The notes below the pieces were generated by a model. It worked only from the letters and a program-made list of their open reading frames with translations. It ran no database searches and was not told where the DNA came from. Of a stretch of 64,000 nucleotides of DNA, positions 61,173 through 64,000 are shown piece by piece. The stretch is taken from positions 135,905,315 through 135,969,314 of the forward strand of contig OZ018321.1 of the NCBI GenBank assembly GCA_963969495.1, in the 5' to 3' direction. A program made the position numbers and the translations under genes. Numbering within the stretch: position 1 is the stretch's first letter; each line of letters starts with the position of its first letter. This stretch comes from Ceratothoa steindachneri. Its lineage: Eukaryota > Arthropoda > Malacostraca > Isopoda > Cymothoidae.

Positions 61173-62299
61173 ATGATTATATTTCTGGTATACTCTACGG
61201 TCTATCTTAAAAATGAAAATGGTAATGTTAGGGCCGATATGGATGGTCATGCGAGTTTAGGGCTGGTAACGTCGTCTGTTAAGACTGGAGAAGGCACGAT
61301 ATTCGGAACGTCATCTGATACGATTGGTGAGGAGGATTACACCACTTTACGGTTGGGAACGTCAAGTCTTACGAGTGGAGAATGGACGATGCTCGGAACG
61401 TCATCTAATACGACTAGTGAGGAATATTGCGCCACTTTACGGTTGGAACGTCAAGTCTTACGAGTGGAGAAGGGACGATGCTCGAAACGTCATCTGATAC
61501 GACTGGTGAGGAAGATTGCGCCACTTTACGGTTGGGAACGTCGAGTCTTACGAGTGGAGAACGGACGATGCTCGGAACGTCATCTGATACGACTGGTGAG
61601 GAAGATTGCGCCACCCTACGGTTGGGAACGTCCACTCTTACGAGTGGAGAACGGACGATGCTCGGAACGTCATCTGATACGACTGGTGAGGAGAATTACG
61701 CCACGTTACGGTTGGGAACGTCCACTCTTACGAGTGGAGAAGGAACGATGATCGGAACGTCATCTTATACGACTGGTGAGGAAGATTACGCCACTTTACG
61801 GCTGTTAATGTCGTATTATATGACTAGAGAAGGCAAGATACTCGGAACGTCGTCCTATATGACTGGTGAGGAAGATTACGCCACTTTACGGCTGGTAGGA
61901 TCGTCTTATACGACTGGAGAAGGCAAGATGCTCGGAACCTCGTCTGATACGACTGGTGATGAAAATTACCACAGTTTACGGCTGGTAATGTCGCATGTTA
62001 CGACTGGAGAAGGTACGATGCTTGGAACGTCGTCTGATACGAATGGTAAAGAAGATTACGCTACTTTACTGCTAGTAACGTCGTCTCTTACGACTGGAGA
62101 AGGCACGAAGCTCGAAACGTCATCTGATAAGACTGGTGTTGAAGATTACGCCCCTTTACGACTGGTAATGTCGTATTATATGACTGGAGAAGGCAAGATG
62201 CTCAGAACATCGTCTGATACGACTAGTGTAACAGATTATGCTACTTTACGACTGGTAACGTCATCTTATACGACTAAAGAAGGCACGATGCCCGACTGA
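61173..62299 (+). pseudogene. ORF of 30-residue Ser/Thr/Gly/Glu-rich repeats, split by a 1-bp deletion
   Basis: Starts at ATG 61173 with MIIFLVYSTVYLKNENGN, then repeats. The unit is 30 residues made of two related halves, GTSSDTTGEEDYATLRL and VTSSYTTGEGTML. There are 11 full copies from 61305, preceded by one half copy, and the frame ends at TGA 62297-62299. A single G is missing at about 61441-61447 (TTGGAACG where other copies have TTGGGAACG). This shifts the frame, so the first part stays open only to 61751 in the wrong frame, while the repeat frame runs on to 62299. Joined, it would be about 375 residues. No family is recognised. The N-terminus is hydrophobic but not a clear signal peptide, and no other domain is visible. 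It could be a repetitive secreted or structural protein gene, or a satellite whose unit happens to be a multiple of three. Confidence 0.45.
61266..62293. repeat. 90-bp tandem repeat, about 11.5 copies
   Basis: GGAACGTCATCTGATACGAC recurs every 90 bp from 61305, and a related half-unit (AACGTC, then TCTTACGAGTGGAGAA) sits within each copy. Each unit carries several CpGs in an AT-rich region. The central copies (61.48-61.75 kb) are nearly identical and the outer ones more diverged, the usual sign of ongoing unequal exchange in the middle of an array. Only one indel is seen in about 1 kb. Confidence 0.95.
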
Positions 62300-63375
62300 G
62301 GAAGAGAGGACCAGTCGCTTAGAGGTATGAATCGGTTAAGTCGAATTACACGTGACAGAAGGATACAATGAGACAACTTCAAGGTGATGATTTATGTCTG
62401 CAACTCTCTTCTCTATCACATGAATTTTTATAATTTTGTATATGCTCATTTCAAGTGGATGTGGTTACATAAAATATTAAAAATTGTAACGGGGTGTTAT
62501 AACAATGGTCTAGTTAGATTTCAATTAAGCCAATGGTTAAACATGTAGAGCATCGAACAGAGTGGGGTGGTTTTAACAATAACTATCCAGTTATCTTTAT
62601 CATAAGGTTAATGGGGCGGAAATTTCTTACAACTGAGCAAATGTGAATACAACTTGAAGATAGAGAATACTTCTACTTTAGTATTAACCAATGGCATATA
62701 ATTCAAAGTGATTAGATGTCGAACCAGACAGGGTTTACCTAAGAATCTGTATTCCTGCAAAAAAAAACCAGTGAAACCACAGGAAATTAGTCACAGTATT
62801 AAAGAATTTTGCTACATAAGTGGGAACATTGCTTGTTGATGCTATAGGGATCGGCTGAAGCAGGGAGGGTGGGTCAGCAAGAAGGGGGTCAGAAAAATGG
62901 AATGCCTGCGTCAGATCAGCTGTTTTAACTTCGGAAGATAATATACATTCGTGTGAATTTCTGAGCTCTTATTTCATGCCAATCTGATAATCTTTTAACT
63001 ATTATTATTATTAATATCCTGAGTACTTTGAGAAAAGGGCATTGATGATTAATAATAGTTATCTTACACAGTATTGATAATAAATAACAATATCTTACAC
63101 AGGAGTGAGCACTAACTCTCTCAGATCCTCAGTTTTTTTCCACACATCAGAAAATTATTAATTTTAGTTTTTGGACGTCAAGTAAGGTATAATATTAAAT
63201 TTAATAATTATTTTTGAGATTTAACCGTATTTTTTACATGTATCATATAAAATAAATTCGATCGCAACGGTTTAAAAAAGTTTTTATATATTCTATATTA
63301 TAACATAACACTTTCTGAAAAGCAGAATATAGGTATGGCTTAAAAAAGAAATATAAACATAAACGGGTCTGAAAT
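62300..63375. other. AT-rich intergenic DNA, no gene seen
   Basis: Nothing recognisable. A small AATAATAGTTATCTTACACAG-like motif is repeated near 63.05 and 63.09 kb. Confidence 0.4.
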
Positions 63376-63422
63376 TTGCGGGGTTTCAGCCCCCTCAGAC
63401 CTCCCCCTGGATCCGCACCTGG
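63376..63422 (-). mobile_element. Probable transposon end fragment (GC-rich)
   Basis: The minus strand reads CCAGGTGCGGATCCAGGGGG, then AGGTCTGAGGGGGCTGAAAC, in AT-rich surroundings. This type of sequence is familiar from dispersed elements in many invertebrates, but I cannot name the family. Only this short piece is recognisable. Confidence 0.35.
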
Positions 63423-64000
63423 AAAATGCTTAAGCAACGCGAAACGTCACAGAAAAAACTGATCCCAAAATACGGAGCTCATTTAAAACTCGGCTCGCTT
63501 ACTTGTTAATGACGTCACGGCCGCTCGTTGCCCGCCGAACCCTTGGTAGACCTCGCACGCTTTCAACAAACACTACTAAATCTTTAATTCGCCTTAAATG
63601 ACTGCCATTTTTATGTTTTATTTACACGAAGAAAGAAAGTTTGTGTAATCCCTGAGTAGATTTATTCTGACAGGAAGATTTCTAAGAATAATAGACATTT
63701 GAACGTAAAAGGTATACTAATGCAATAAACGAATGCTGAAATGTGCTAAAAAATAGAAAACTCGCATTTTTCATAGCAAACTTGCTAAATTAAAATATTA
63801 AAAGCGGCACAAAGTACGAAGAAACTTTAGCGAGTTATTTTATAATTGAAATGTGTTGCTTATAAAGTATGACAGTTTTTACAAAGATGTACTACACTCT
63901 ATAAATAAATGACCAGCTGTTAATAATTTATCTTGCCCAACATCTGCCGGAATGTATTATTGGGAGGCAATTGGTATCAAATTTCCTTTTCCACATTCTA
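63423..64000. other. Intergenic DNA with a CpG-rich patch
   Basis: A patch at 63.47-63.56 kb is CpG-rich and carries TGACGTCA at 63510-63517, a perfect cAMP-response/ATF-type site. The remainder to the window edge is featureless AT-rich DNA. Confidence 0.35.

Overview
This is 64 kb of eukaryotic, strongly AT-rich intergenic DNA. I see no convincing host protein-coding gene, rRNA or intact tRNA in it. It is made of tandem repeats, long (TA)n microsatellites, and old, broken transposable elements. Most open reading frames here are short and compositionally biased, and I treat them as chance.

The likeliest source is an arthropod, perhaps an insect or a copepod. The evidence is degenerate TTAGG/CCTAA runs (the arthropod telomere motif) at about 34.15-34.54 kb, 60.33-60.39 kb and smaller spots; a TATA box with an arthropod-type TCAGT initiator at 24.09-24.12 kb; and piggyBac, mariner, Tc1 and LINE remnants of types common in arthropods. 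The species cannot be fixed from the sequence alone.

Layout:
- 0-1.3 kb: end of a 26-bp satellite array. 2.29-2.52 kb: a (TA)n run of about 226 bp.
- 6.0-7.57 kb: a degenerate 18-20 bp array split by about 640 bp of unrelated DNA.
- 9.4-10.2 kb: a possible terminal exon and a dispersed repeat with a second copy at 31.5 kb.
- 11.9-22.3 kb: degenerate arrays, a hairpin, a Tc1/mariner C-terminal scrap and a 177-bp duplication.
- 23.8-25.1 kb: a GC-richer island with a core promoter, possibly an LTR.
- 25.86-29.7 kb: two different Tc1-family transposase pseudogenes, both on the minus strand.
- 31.5-34.5 kb: 191-bp, 36-bp and 87-bp tandem repeats, then a CCTAA-like tract.
- 38.85-39.1 kb: (CT)n/(TA)n tracts.
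- 43.4-45.2 kb: a 47-bp array, a perfect 29-bp inverted repeat, and a LINE reverse transcriptase relic with its YADD motif.
- 46.27-48.85 kb: a nearly full-length piggyBac element with recognisable ends and a dead transposase.
- 49.7-50.2 kb: the 3' part of a CR1-like LINE. 51.23-52.16 kb: an internally deleted mariner with both terminal repeats.
- 52.9-57.4 kb: a 15-bp minisatellite and two GC-richer islands of unknown or LTR-like nature.
- 57.75-59.8 kb: three copies of a short dispersed repeat and a 54/25-bp higher-order array.
- 61.17-62.30 kb: 11.5 copies of a 90-bp (30-codon) repeat that stays open in one frame apart from a single 1-bp deletion. This is the most interesting object in the window.

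The window shows no operon or pathway. What it records is successive insertion, internal deletion and decay of DNA transposons and LINEs among expanding simple repeats.
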